Source of the DNA: Lachnospira sp.
GTDB lineage: Bacteria > Bacillota > Clostridia > Lachnospirales > Lachnospiraceae
DNA length: 5,743 nucleotides
Assembly: GCA_017626275.1 (NCBI GenBank)
Contig: JAGAJD010000287.1
Span: 1 to 5,743 of the forward strand
Direction of reading: 5' to 3'
A program made the position numbers and the translations under genes. The notes under the pieces are model-generated. The model searched no databases. It was not told where the DNA came from and saw nothing but the letters and a program-made list of their open reading frames with translations. Below are positions 1 to 5,743 of this stretch, piece after piece. The number at the start of each line of letters is the position of its first letter. Position 1 is the first letter of the stretch.

Positions 1-26
1 CAATAAATTTGAGGTTGAGTTTATAC

Positions 27-234
27 ATTTTTCATATTGCAGCATCTTTAAAGACCTAAGACTTATATGAAACATTCACACACCGGTTAAAGTACAAATT
101 TCCGCCTGTGTACGCTTTTGTCGGACAGGAATGTCCGCCATCAGCGTACACAAACGGAAATTTGTTCGTTAAACGGTGCATTTCACCGTTTCATATAAGT
201 CTTAGGTCATATAAGATATGGCAATATGAAAGAT
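27..234. repeat. Long imperfect palindrome (about 208 bp), potential single extended hairpin
   Basis: The gene-free left end is one nested inverted repeat. Perfect paired segments are 31-40 with 221-230 (10 bp), 53-73 with 188-208 (21 bp), 95-104 with 155-164 (10 bp), 107-116 with 143-152 (10 bp) and 122-127 with 132-137 (6 bp). The last closes a GGAA loop at 128-131. Weaker pairing includes 44-48 with 213-217, and 81-85 plus 87-90 with 169-172 plus 174-178. A further 6-bp match (15-20 with 240-245) would extend the structure to within 14 bp of the MATE stop codon. No T-run follows the stem on either strand, so it is not a standard intrinsic terminator. No reading frame of note lies inside it, and no clear target-site duplication flanks it. 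It could be a foldback or MITE-like element, a structured 3' UTR or small RNA, or a replication or recombination site. The palindrome is directly visible; its nature is unknown. Confidence 0.9.
171..191. repeat. Small perfect hairpin inside the right arm of the palindrome
   Basis: AAACGGTG (171-178) is followed by the 5-nt spacer CATTT and then its exact reverse complement CACCGTTT (184-191). This 8-bp stem lies wholly in the right arm and has no equivalent in the left arm. It shares bases 188-191 with the 21-bp long-range stem (53-73 with 188-208) and bases 171-178 with the weaker pairing to 81-90. The two foldings therefore compete. The pairing is seen directly; whether it forms is not known. 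Confidence 0.6.
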
Positions 235-258
235 AATAGACTCAAACACTCATGAATA

Positions 259-1641
259 TTATGCACGCTTCACCTGTATCCACCTGCCGCTTAAGAATCT
301 TCCGCTGAATATGAAAGCTCTTAATGTCCAGTCGGCGAACATTCCGTACCATACTGCCATTGGTCCCATTGAGAATGTATGCACAAGCCAGATACACAAT
401 GCCACACGGCAGCACCACATGGTACATACCGATACAAGCATTGAGAATCTGACATCTCCTGCCGCTCTCATTCCGTATGCCGGAACAAAAGAAAGCACCC
501 ATACAAGCGGCTTCGCAATCGTGATTGCACCAACCATATAAATACAAAGCTCTGCGCTTTCCGGCTCCATTCCGCCAAGCACAGTTACAGGACGAGCAAT
601 GGCGTAGACAAAAAGACATGAGAGAGTTAATCCAATCTCTGCAATTACAGTCAGCTTAAGCATATAATATTTGGCTTCCTTATATCTTTTTGCTCCTATA
701 CACTGACCTATAACAGTCATCAAGCCGATTCCCGTTCCTACGCCCACAACACCGTTTACATTTTCAAGAATATTAGTCATTGCCTGTGCTGCGATTGCAG
801 CAGTTCCCATAGTTGACACCGTAGACTGAATTGCCAGCTTTCCAAACTGAAACATTCCGTTTTCAACGCCCGACGGAACACTTATTGCAAGAATCTGCTT
901 AATAAGCGACATTTCAGGTCTGATACTCAAATAATTTGTAAGCACAATCTCCTGTTTCGGCTTTCTTAACAGATAAAATATAACAATCATGCAAAACGCT
1001 CTTGAGAACAGTGTGGACAGTGCCGCACCTGCCACTCCCATATTAAACACAAAAATAAGTACAGCATTTCCGGCAATATTAATAACATTTGATATCACCG
1101 AAACAATCATCGGCAGCTTGGCATTACCCTGCGCGCGGAAAAATGCCGCACCTGCGTTAAACAATGCAAGAAATGGATAAGAAAGCACAGTAATAAGAAA
1201 ATATATCATAGAATTACTCATAACTGCTTCTTCAACTTCACCAAACACAATATGTAAAAGTGGTTTACGAAACAAAAGCCCCAACACCGTAATACTCACT
1301 GAAATCACAAAAACAGTAAGAACAACCTGCTTTGCCGCCCTGTTACAGCCCTCTTTGTCTCTTGCACCGATAAAACGCGAACACACTATTGCCGCACCCG
1401 CCGCCATAGCAGAAAACACCTGTATAACAAGCATATTAATAGAATCCACAAGCGATACCGCAGATATCGCAGCACTTCCCACATTGCTGACCATCATAGT
1501 GTCAGCCATTCCCATAAAAGAATTTAAAATCTGTTCTATAATAATCGGAAACAGCAGTGCAAAAAGCGCCCTGTTGTCAAACATCAGCGAACTTCCAACC
1601 CCATTTTCCTTCTCCGCTTCAATCCTTAGCTTACGAAACAT
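259..1641 (-). CDS. MATE-family multidrug/metabolite efflux transporter
   Basis: This 460-residue integral membrane protein has the usual length and two-lobed layout of MATE (multidrug and toxic compound extrusion) transporters, which export organic cations or metabolites in exchange for Na+ or H+. The N lobe covers about residues 26-225 and the C lobe about 245-445, with roughly six hydrophobic helices each. Family signatures are the MGMADTMMVSNVG stretch (43-55), FFRAQGNAKLPM (167-178) leading to a SNVINIAGNAVLIF helix (184-197), GMRAAGD near 390-396, and WYGMFADWTLRAF near 431-443 before the C-terminal SGRW. The start at 1641 is preceded by a strong ribosome binding site. Met20 (codon at 1582-1584) is a weaker alternative, lying just before the first conserved helix. 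The gene is last in the apparent three-gene minus-strand unit, 29 bp after the aminotransferase stop. Its TAA stop lies 14 bp from the outermost arm of the long palindrome, and no conventional terminator is visible. The exported substrate cannot be deduced; assignment to the NorM or DinF branch is uncertain. Confidence 0.95.
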   Translation of the reverse strand: MFRKLRIEAEKENGVGSSLMFDNRALFALLFPIIIEQILNSFMGMADTMMVSNVGSAAISAVSLVDSINMLVIQVFSAMAAGAAIVCSRFIGARDKEGCNRAAKQVVLTVFVISVSITVLGLLFRKPLLHIVFGEVEEAVMSNSMIYFLITVLSYPFLALFNAGAAFFRAQGNAKLPMIVSVISNVINIAGNAVLIFVFNMGVAGAALSTLFSRAFCMIVIFYLLRKPKQEIVLTNYLSIRPEMSLIKQILAISVPSGVENGMFQFGKLAIQSTVSTMGTAAIAAQAMTNILENVNGVVGVGTGIGLMTVIGQCIGAKRYKEAKYYMLKLTVIAEIGLTLSCLFVYAIARPVTVLGGMEPESAELCIYMVGAITIAKPLVWVLSFVPAYGMRAAGDVRFSMLVSVCTMWCCRVALCIWLVHTFSMGPMAVWYGMFADWTLRAFIFSGRFLSGRWIQVKRA

Positions 1642-1648
1642 TTTCCAC

Positions 1649-1656
1649 TCACCTCT
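1649..1656 (-). promoter_or_regulatory. Ribosome binding site of the MATE gene
   Basis: On the minus strand AGAGGTGA lies 7 nt before the ATG at 1641. It is a near-consensus Shine-Dalgarno sequence and favours the longer 460-residue start. The internal Met20 has only GGAAG at similar spacing. The motif lies in the 29-bp gap after the aminotransferase stop, which fits translation from a shared transcript. Confidence 0.75.
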
Positions 1657-1670
1657 GTCTGTATATATTT

Positions 1671-2888
1671 TTATCTCTGTATGTACGATTCAAAAAAATC
1701 TCTCATTCTCGTGCATGATTCTTTAAGCACTTCTATATCCGGCAAATATACAATTCTGAAATGATCCGGCTCATTCCAGTGGAAACCGCCGCCATGCGTG
1801 ACAAGAATCTTCTTTTCCTTTAAGAAATCCAGTGCAAATTTCTCATCATCAAGAATATGAAACTTTTTTATGTCCATCTTCGGGAATATGTAAAATGCTG
1901 CTTCCGGCTTAACTGCACTGATTCCCGGAATATCATTTAACGCATTATAAATATACTCTCTCTGCTCATAAACTCTTCCTCCCGGAACAAGCAGCTCATC
2001 TGTCGAATCAAGCAGCTCCAATGCCTTCGGAATTACTGACTGCGCAGGAACATTGGCACACAGACGCATTGAAGAAAGCAGATTAATTCCCTCAATATAC
2101 CCCTTCGCCTTCGACTTATCACCACTAATACACATCCAGCCGCAGCGGTATCCGGCTATCAAATGTGACTTTGACAGACCGTTAAAGCTGATTACACATA
2201 AATCCGGTGCCAGAGACGCAATCGAAATATGCTTCTTTCCGTCCATAACAAGCCTGTCATATATCTCATCTGCAAAAATCAGCAGTTCAAATTCTCTTGC
2301 CAGCTCCACAATCTGCTCCAGAATTTCTTTAGGGTACAGCGCTCCCGTCGGATTATTAGGATTAATAATTACAATTCCTTTCGTCTTATCTGTTATCTTC
2401 TTTCTCATATCCGCTATATCCGGATACCAGCCCGACTGTTCATCGCAAATATAGTGTACGGCTTTTCCTCCCGCAAGCGTTACTGAAGCCGTCCAAAGAG
2501 GATAATCAGGCGACGGAACAAGCACCTCATCGCCATTGTCCAAAAGACCGTTCATGGAAAGCGTAATAAGCTCACTGACGCCATGTCCCGTGTACACGTC
2601 CTGCGCACTCACATTCGGGATATTCTTTTTCTTACAGTATGCGGCGATTGCCTCTCTCGACTTTAACAGCCCCTTAGAATCAGAATACCCTTCTGTGCTT
2701 TTAAGATTGCCTTCAAGCTCACAAAGCAGCTCCTTCGGTGCTTCAAAACCAAACGGAGCAGGATTGCCGATATTAAGTTTCAAAATATCGATACCCTCCT
2801 CAATCATGCGGTTTGCTTCGTCCATAACAGGTCCTCTTATATCATAACATACATTATCAAGCTTTGAAGATTTTGCAAATGTTCTCAT
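1671..2888 (-). CDS. alaA: AlaA-type PLP-dependent aminotransferase (glutamate-pyruvate)
   Basis: This 405-residue class I/II (fold type I) aminotransferase closely resembles Escherichia coli AlaA (YfbQ), which transfers the amino group of glutamate to pyruvate to make alanine in the cytoplasm. Recalled AlaA segments are shared almost word for word: SSKLDNVCYDIRGPV (7-21), LKLNIGNPAPFGF (36-48), PSPDYPLWTA (125-134), IINPNNPTGA (174-183), MRLCANVPAQ (274-283) and PGGRVYEQR (302-310). Visible functional residues are Asn179 and Asp207/Tyr210 for the cofactor, Lys240 in NGLSKSH as the Schiff-base lysine, Arg248 near the cofactor phosphate, and Arg378 in HFRIV as the expected substrate carboxylate ligand. 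Length and ends match the family, and nothing is broken. AAAGGA (2895-2900) lies 6 nt before the ATG. The gene starts 28 bp after the esterase stop and ends 29 bp before the MATE start, so it is the middle gene of a probable operon. Family and substrate class are firm; exact keto-acid preference is inferred from similarity. Confidence 0.95.
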   Translation of the reverse strand: MRTFAKSSKLDNVCYDIRGPVMDEANRMIEEGIDILKLNIGNPAPFGFEAPKELLCELEGNLKSTEGYSDSKGLLKSREAIAAYCKKKNIPNVSAQDVYTGHGVSELITLSMNGLLDNGDEVLVPSPDYPLWTASVTLAGGKAVHYICDEQSGWYPDIADMRKKITDKTKGIVIINPNNPTGALYPKEILEQIVELAREFELLIFADEIYDRLVMDGKKHISIASLAPDLCVISFNGLSKSHLIAGYRCGWMCISGDKSKAKGYIEGINLLSSMRLCANVPAQSVIPKALELLDSTDELLVPGGRVYEQREYIYNALNDIPGISAVKPEAAFYIFPKMDIKKFHILDDEKFALDFLKEKKILVTHGGGFHWNEPDHFRIVYLPDIEVLKESCTRMRDFFESYIQR

Positions 2889-2916
2889 TTTCTTTCCTTT
2901 CCTATCGCCTCTTATA

Positions 2917-4350
2917 TCATTTAGTTATAAGTTCAATATTTTCAAATGTAATATCAGCATTCCTTGCAACAAACATTCCAACATACACATTTTCAGGATC
3001 AACTGCCGTCAGGCGGAAATCAAAGCCGCCCGTAATCGTGCGTTCATCTCCGAATGTACATGCATATCCGTCCGATGTGCTTTCAATCTGAAGCTGCACA
3101 ACATCTCCCGGACTGTACTTTCTGGTACATGTTCCGCCCTGCGTAAGCTCTCCGCTCTTTCTTGCAAAGCAGTTCCAACACTCTGCACCGTGCGTAAGCA
3201 TAAGAGGTGCCGCCGCCACATAATCACCAAGAATATCGGCTGTCACATTATCAATATACATATCATCGCGCACCATTAATCCAAATGAAACCTGATCATT
3301 GGAAAAATAATCATTTATTGTAGCTTTTGCCCTCAATACGAAATCCGTTCCGACAGGCAGCTTTTTATAATACATGGCAATACCGTCTGAAACTCCGGCA
3401 ATCTTACCGAAACTGTTTCTGACTGCAATATGTACGCCATTTTCACCACATGGCTCCAGTGTAAAGTTTTCTTTTGACGGAGCCTCTAAAACATCGCCAA
3501 AAACAGTACCCGAAAAGCCTGCCGCATCCTCCCACATTGCACTCTTTTTCAAGTCAGAAGTATAAACAACAGGTACATAGTCAGGATTTGATACGAGATA
3601 TTTATCGCGGTTTAATGCGTCCTCAATATCAGCGTCAGCAATATGCTCTGCAAGTCCTGCAACGCCGAGACGCTTAACCTCCTTTAATACATTACATGCA
3701 TTTACCCTTGCACCCCATATATTAGTATGCGTATTGTCAACGCTAATCTCCTTATTTGAAGGCCATGCATGAAGATACAGTGTCTGTTCGTGTCCCAGCT
3801 TCTCATAAAGCTTTCTTGTAATTTCAGTCATATCAACGACAGGAAGTCCTAAATCCTTTCCCAGTCTTCTGACTGCTTCCGGGTAATTGCCTCCCGGAAA
3901 TCCCCCTGCCAAGTCTGTAATATGCAGCTCCTGATTTTTCCATATTCCATTTGCACTTCTTCTTACAATAGGAGTACACAAAATCACCTGACAGCCGGCA
4001 TTATCCGCCGGTTTAATATAATTATCATATAAAGATGCCGCAAATGAGCCTTCAGTCTTATAATCTCCGTCTGCCGCCGTAAATCTTTCCTGCTCCGTCT
4101 TTTCGTCATTATGTCCAAAACCTATAAGCAGGAACTCTCCTTTCTTCATTCCCTCCAAAAGCTGTTTGTACTGCGGCTCTGTCGTATAGCTTTTACTGCT
4201 TCGTCCGGAAAGCGCAATATTTACAACTTCTATTTCGTTATCAAGATACTCTGACAGCTTTGTACCGTATCCATACCTAGGGTAGTAATATTTATCCTCA
4301 AAACTGCTTAATGTTGAGTCACCGATAACCCACAGTGTTGATTTCGCCAT
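2917..4350 (-). CDS. SGNH/GDSL hydrolase, rhamnogalacturonan acetylesterase-like, with C-terminal beta-rich domain
   Basis: This 477-residue protein begins with an SGNH-hydrolase domain (about 1-260). GDST at 10-13 gives nucleophile Ser12. NIALSGRSSKSY gives oxyanion Gly49, GFGHND gives Asn81, and DNTHTNIWGA gives the Asp205/His208 pair. The order and spacing match carbohydrate esterase family 12 (rhamnogalacturonan acetylesterases such as RhgT and YesT), which remove acetyl groups from pectin side-chain sugars. That substrate is inferred. Residues from about 275 to 477 form a second, beta-rich region with conserved-looking NDYFSNDQVSFGLMVRDDMY (346-365) and a C-terminal VYVGMFVARNADITFENIEL run. 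It looks like a jelly-roll accessory domain and may bind carbohydrate. There is no signal peptide: catalytic block I starts at residue 10, so the enzyme is probably cytoplasmic and works on imported oligosaccharides. AGAGGA (4358-4363) lies 7 nt before the ATG. It is the first gene of the minus-strand unit. Confidence 0.9.
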   Translation of the reverse strand: MAKSTLWVIGDSTLSSFEDKYYYPRYGYGTKLSEYLDNEIEVVNIALSGRSSKSYTTEPQYKQLLEGMKKGEFLLIGFGHNDEKTEQERFTAADGDYKTEGSFAASLYDNYIKPADNAGCQVILCTPIVRRSANGIWKNQELHITDLAGGFPGGNYPEAVRRLGKDLGLPVVDMTEITRKLYEKLGHEQTLYLHAWPSNKEISVDNTHTNIWGARVNACNVLKEVKRLGVAGLAEHIADADIEDALNRDKYLVSNPDYVPVVYTSDLKKSAMWEDAAGFSGTVFGDVLEAPSKENFTLEPCGENGVHIAVRNSFGKIAGVSDGIAMYYKKLPVGTDFVLRAKATINDYFSNDQVSFGLMVRDDMYIDNVTADILGDYVAAAPLMLTHGAECWNCFARKSGELTQGGTCTRKYSPGDVVQLQIESTSDGYACTFGDERTITGGFDFRLTAVDPENVYVGMFVARNADITFENIELITK

Positions 4351-4407
4351 ATCTTAATCCTCTTTCTTCATCTTCTTTTTACCTGTTTATTACAATACAG
4401 CTACCTA

Positions 4408-4437
4408 ATTCTACCACTGCCGCAATATACATTTCAA
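4408..4437 (-). promoter_or_regulatory. Candidate sigma-A promoter for the esterase-alaA-MATE unit
   Basis: Read on the minus strand, TTGAAA (4432-4437) is followed after 18 nt by TAGAAT (4408-4413). Each hexamer has one mismatch to the housekeeping consensus. TGG directly before the -10 makes an extended -10 box. Transcription would start near 4401, leaving a leader of about 50 nt before the esterase ATG. It is the only good minus-strand candidate I see upstream of the three genes. No operator is obvious. Confidence 0.5.
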
Positions 4438-4452
4438 TATCAGAAACATATT

Positions 4453-4479
4453 TTGAAAAAGTTTATTCTTTCGTATTAT
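4453..4479 (+). promoter_or_regulatory. Candidate sigma-A promoter for asnB
   Basis: TTGAAA (4453-4458) is followed by TATTAT (4474-4479), each one mismatch from consensus. The 15-nt spacer is shorter than the preferred 17, so this is a weaker call than the opposing promoter. It would give a leader of about 50 nt. That leader is too short for a T-box or similar riboswitch, and no such structure was seen. The TATCAT at 4492-4497 is an alternative -10 without a good -35. Confidence 0.35.
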
Positions 4480-4526
4480 TTTTACTGCTTATATCATACA
4501 TATATAAAAACCGTATCACATCATAG

Positions 4527-4531
4527 AGGAG
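4527..4531 (+). promoter_or_regulatory. Ribosome binding site of asnB
   Basis: AGGAG (within AGAGGAGA, 4525-4532) lies 4 nt before the ATG at 4536, slightly close but strong. It fixes the start so that Cys2 follows the initiator Met, which is required because that cysteine becomes the N-terminal nucleophile of the amidotransferase. Confidence 0.8.
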
Positions 4532-4535
4532 AACT

Positions 4536-5743
4536 ATGTGCGGAATTGCAGGATTTTTTGACGCTAATGCAGCTTTTCAATCCAATAAAGAATATTATGA
4601 AACACTTCTTAGAAAAATGGGACGCACGCTGAAACACCGGGGGCCTGACGGTTTCGGTATTATACTCACTGACAAATGCGGCTTAAGCCACACAAGACTT
4701 GCGATTATCGACCCTGCCGGCGGAGCACAGCCCATGACCAAAACTTATTCAGATTACAATTATCACATTGTATACAACGGTGAAGTCTATAACACAGACG
4801 AATTAAGAAAGCTTCTTGCAGGGCGCAGCGTCAGACCTAAAACCTCATCGGATACGGAGGTGCTGTTATTATGTTTTCTTGAATTCGGCCCTGAATTTAT
4901 CAAAAAGGTTGATGGAATCTTTGCACTTGCGATTTATGACGAACTGCATGAAACACTGACGCTGTACAGAGATTATTTCGGTGTCAAACCTCTTTTTTAT
5001 ACAAATACCGGAAATACTTTTCTTTTTGCTTCCGAATTAAAAGGGCTTCTGTCTTATCCCGGAGTACAGGCAGTCGTAGATTCTGACGGCATGAACGAAA
5101 TCTTTTCGCTGGGTCCCGCAAGAACACCGGGCAGCGGTGTATACAAAAACTTTTACGAACTGCTTCCCGGAACTTATATGACAGTTTCACGCTTCGGCAG
5201 ACACAGCACCGTTTATTATCATCTGCAGTCACGACCGCATACGGATTCTTACGATACCACAATCCAAAAAACAAGATTTCTCGTGACAGACGCCATTAAA
5301 CGACAAATGGTTTCCGATGTTCCTATATGTACTTTCCTCTCCGGCGGAATCGACTCAAGCCTTGTGTCGTCAATCTGCTCAAACGAGCTTAAAAAGTCAG
5401 GTATGCAGTTAAAAACATTTTCCTTTGACTTTAAAGACAACGAAGCTTATTTCAAATCAAACAGCTTCCAGCCATCGCAGGATAAACCATTTGCCGCAAA
5501 AATGGTTGAATATCTTAACAGCCATCACACCTACCTCGAATGTACCAACCTTACGCAGGCTGACTATCTGCTGCGCTCCGTAAAAGCCCACGACCTGCCG
5601 TGCATGGCAGATATTGACTCATCTCTGTCTTACTTCTGCGAGGAAGTCAGCAAAACACACAAGGTAGTATTAACAGGCGAATGTGCTGACGAAGTATTCG
5701 GAGGATACCCTTGGTTTCACCGTGAAGAAATGTTAAACTGCGG
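4536..5743 (+). CDS. asnB: Asparagine synthetase B, glutamine-hydrolysing (3' end outside window)
   Basis: AsnB makes asparagine from aspartate, ATP and glutamine in the cytoplasm. The window holds 402 codons plus two bases with no stop; family members are usually about 600-620 residues, so roughly two-thirds is present. The N-terminal class II glutaminase domain starts MCGIAGFF with nucleophile Cys2, followed by HRGPDG (34-39), Arg54, NGEVYN (81-86, glutamine-binding Asn81 and Glu83), SSDTEV with Asp106, and RDYFGVKP (145-152). The synthetase domain begins near 240 and carries the ATP-pyrophosphatase loop SGGIDSS (269-275) and TGECADEVFGGYPW (380-393). The FQPSQD segment (311-316) and the cysteine in GECADE are typical of clostridial AsnB. 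All expected active-site motifs in the visible part are intact. Gln-dependent amidotransferases of similar build exist in peptidoglycan and antibiotic pathways, but the overall match favours true asparagine synthetase. The gene is divergent from the esterase-alaA-MATE unit. Confidence 0.96.
   Translation, partial: MCGIAGFFDANAAFQSNKEYYETLLRKMGRTLKHRGPDGFGIILTDKCGLSHTRLAIIDPAGGAQPMTKTYSDYNYHIVYNGEVYNTDELRKLLAGRSVRPKTSSDTEVLLLCFLEFGPEFIKKVDGIFALAIYDELHETLTLYRDYFGVKPLFYTNTGNTFLFASELKGLLSYPGVQAVVDSDGMNEIFSLGPARTPGSGVYKNFYELLPGTYMTVSRFGRHSTVYYHLQSRPHTDSYDTTIQKTRFLVTDAIKRQMVSDVPICTFLSGGIDSSLVSSICSNELKKSGMQLKTFSFDFKDNEAYFKSNSFQPSQDKPFAAKMVEYLNSHHTYLECTNLTQADYLLRSVKAHDLPCMADIDSSLSYFCEEVSKTHKVVLTGECADEVFGGYPWFHREEMLNC

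Noticed and set aside
165..180. Possible integron attC core (GTTAAAC at 169-174 and neighbours resembles GTTRRRY)
   Set aside because: There is no matching RYYYAAC inverse core at the other end, no integrase and no cassette structure, and the element's pairing is far longer and more perfect than in attC sites.
15..258. Palindrome as an intrinsic terminator of the MATE gene
   Set aside because: The stem is far too long, and no T-run follows it in either direction; positions 21-30 and 231-240 are mixed sequence.
242..619. 125-codon minus-strand frame overlapping the 3' part of the MATE gene
   Set aside because: It is an out-of-frame shadow; the MATE frame has clear family motifs through this region.
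1625..1675. Promoter or terminator between alaA and the MATE gene
   Set aside because: Only a ribosome binding site and an AT-rich stretch are present; there is no hairpin with a T-run and no paired -35/-10 hexamers.
2833..2920. 13-nt direct repeat CCTCTTATATCAT at 2833-2845 and 2908-2920
   Set aside because: One copy is inside alaA coding sequence and the other spans the esterase stop. A repeat of this length is close to chance expectation for this window size and AT-rich composition.
4354..4371. Five-codon leader frame (MKKED) on the minus strand just before the esterase
   Set aside because: It is very short, has a weak ribosome binding site, and shows no regulatory codon run or attenuator hairpin.
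4335..4526. Open frame of 63 codons on the plus strand across the divergent intergenic region
   Set aside because: It overlaps the esterase start, has no ribosome binding site, and is low-complexity translated AT-rich promoter DNA.
4984..5440. Two minus-strand open frames opposite asnB
   Set aside because: Both lie entirely within the asnB coding sequence, have no recognisable domains and are antisense shadows.

Overview
The window looks like chromosomal DNA of a Gram-positive, low-to-moderate GC Clostridia bacterium, most likely Lachnospiraceae-like. This rests on strong AGGAG-type ribosome binding sites, tight gene packing, and the clostridial form of asparagine synthetase (GECADEVFGGYPW and FQPSQD signatures). 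The genus cannot be fixed from this sequence. No rRNA, tRNA, CRISPR array, transposase or phage gene was seen.

Layout. Positions 1-258 hold no gene. They are dominated by a long imperfect palindrome (about 27-234, perhaps extending to 15-245) that could fold into one hairpin of about 200 nt with a GGAA tetraloop. Next come three genes on the minus strand. In transcription order (right to left) they are an SGNH/GDSL hydrolase resembling rhamnogalacturonan acetylesterase with an extra C-terminal beta-rich domain (2917-4350), an AlaA-type alanine/glutamate aminotransferase (1671-2888), and a MATE-family multidrug/metabolite exporter (259-1641). The gaps are only 28 and 29 bp, each carries a good ribosome binding site, and no terminator lies between the genes, so one operon is likely. 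A 185-bp divergent intergenic region (4351-4535) carries candidate promoters in both directions. On its right, the plus-strand asnB gene (glutamine-hydrolysing asparagine synthetase) starts at 4536 and runs off the window after 402 codons.

How the genes may work together. AlaA and AsnB both belong to amino-acid nitrogen metabolism (glutamate/alanine and glutamine/asparagine), and they sit in units reading away from a shared control region. The esterase belongs to pectin side-chain metabolism and lacks a signal peptide, so it would act on imported acetylated oligosaccharides. The MATE protein is an exporter of unknown substrate. No pathway joining all of them is evident. The least explained part of the window is the long palindrome downstream of the MATE gene. 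Nothing here clearly shows a new defence or mobile system.
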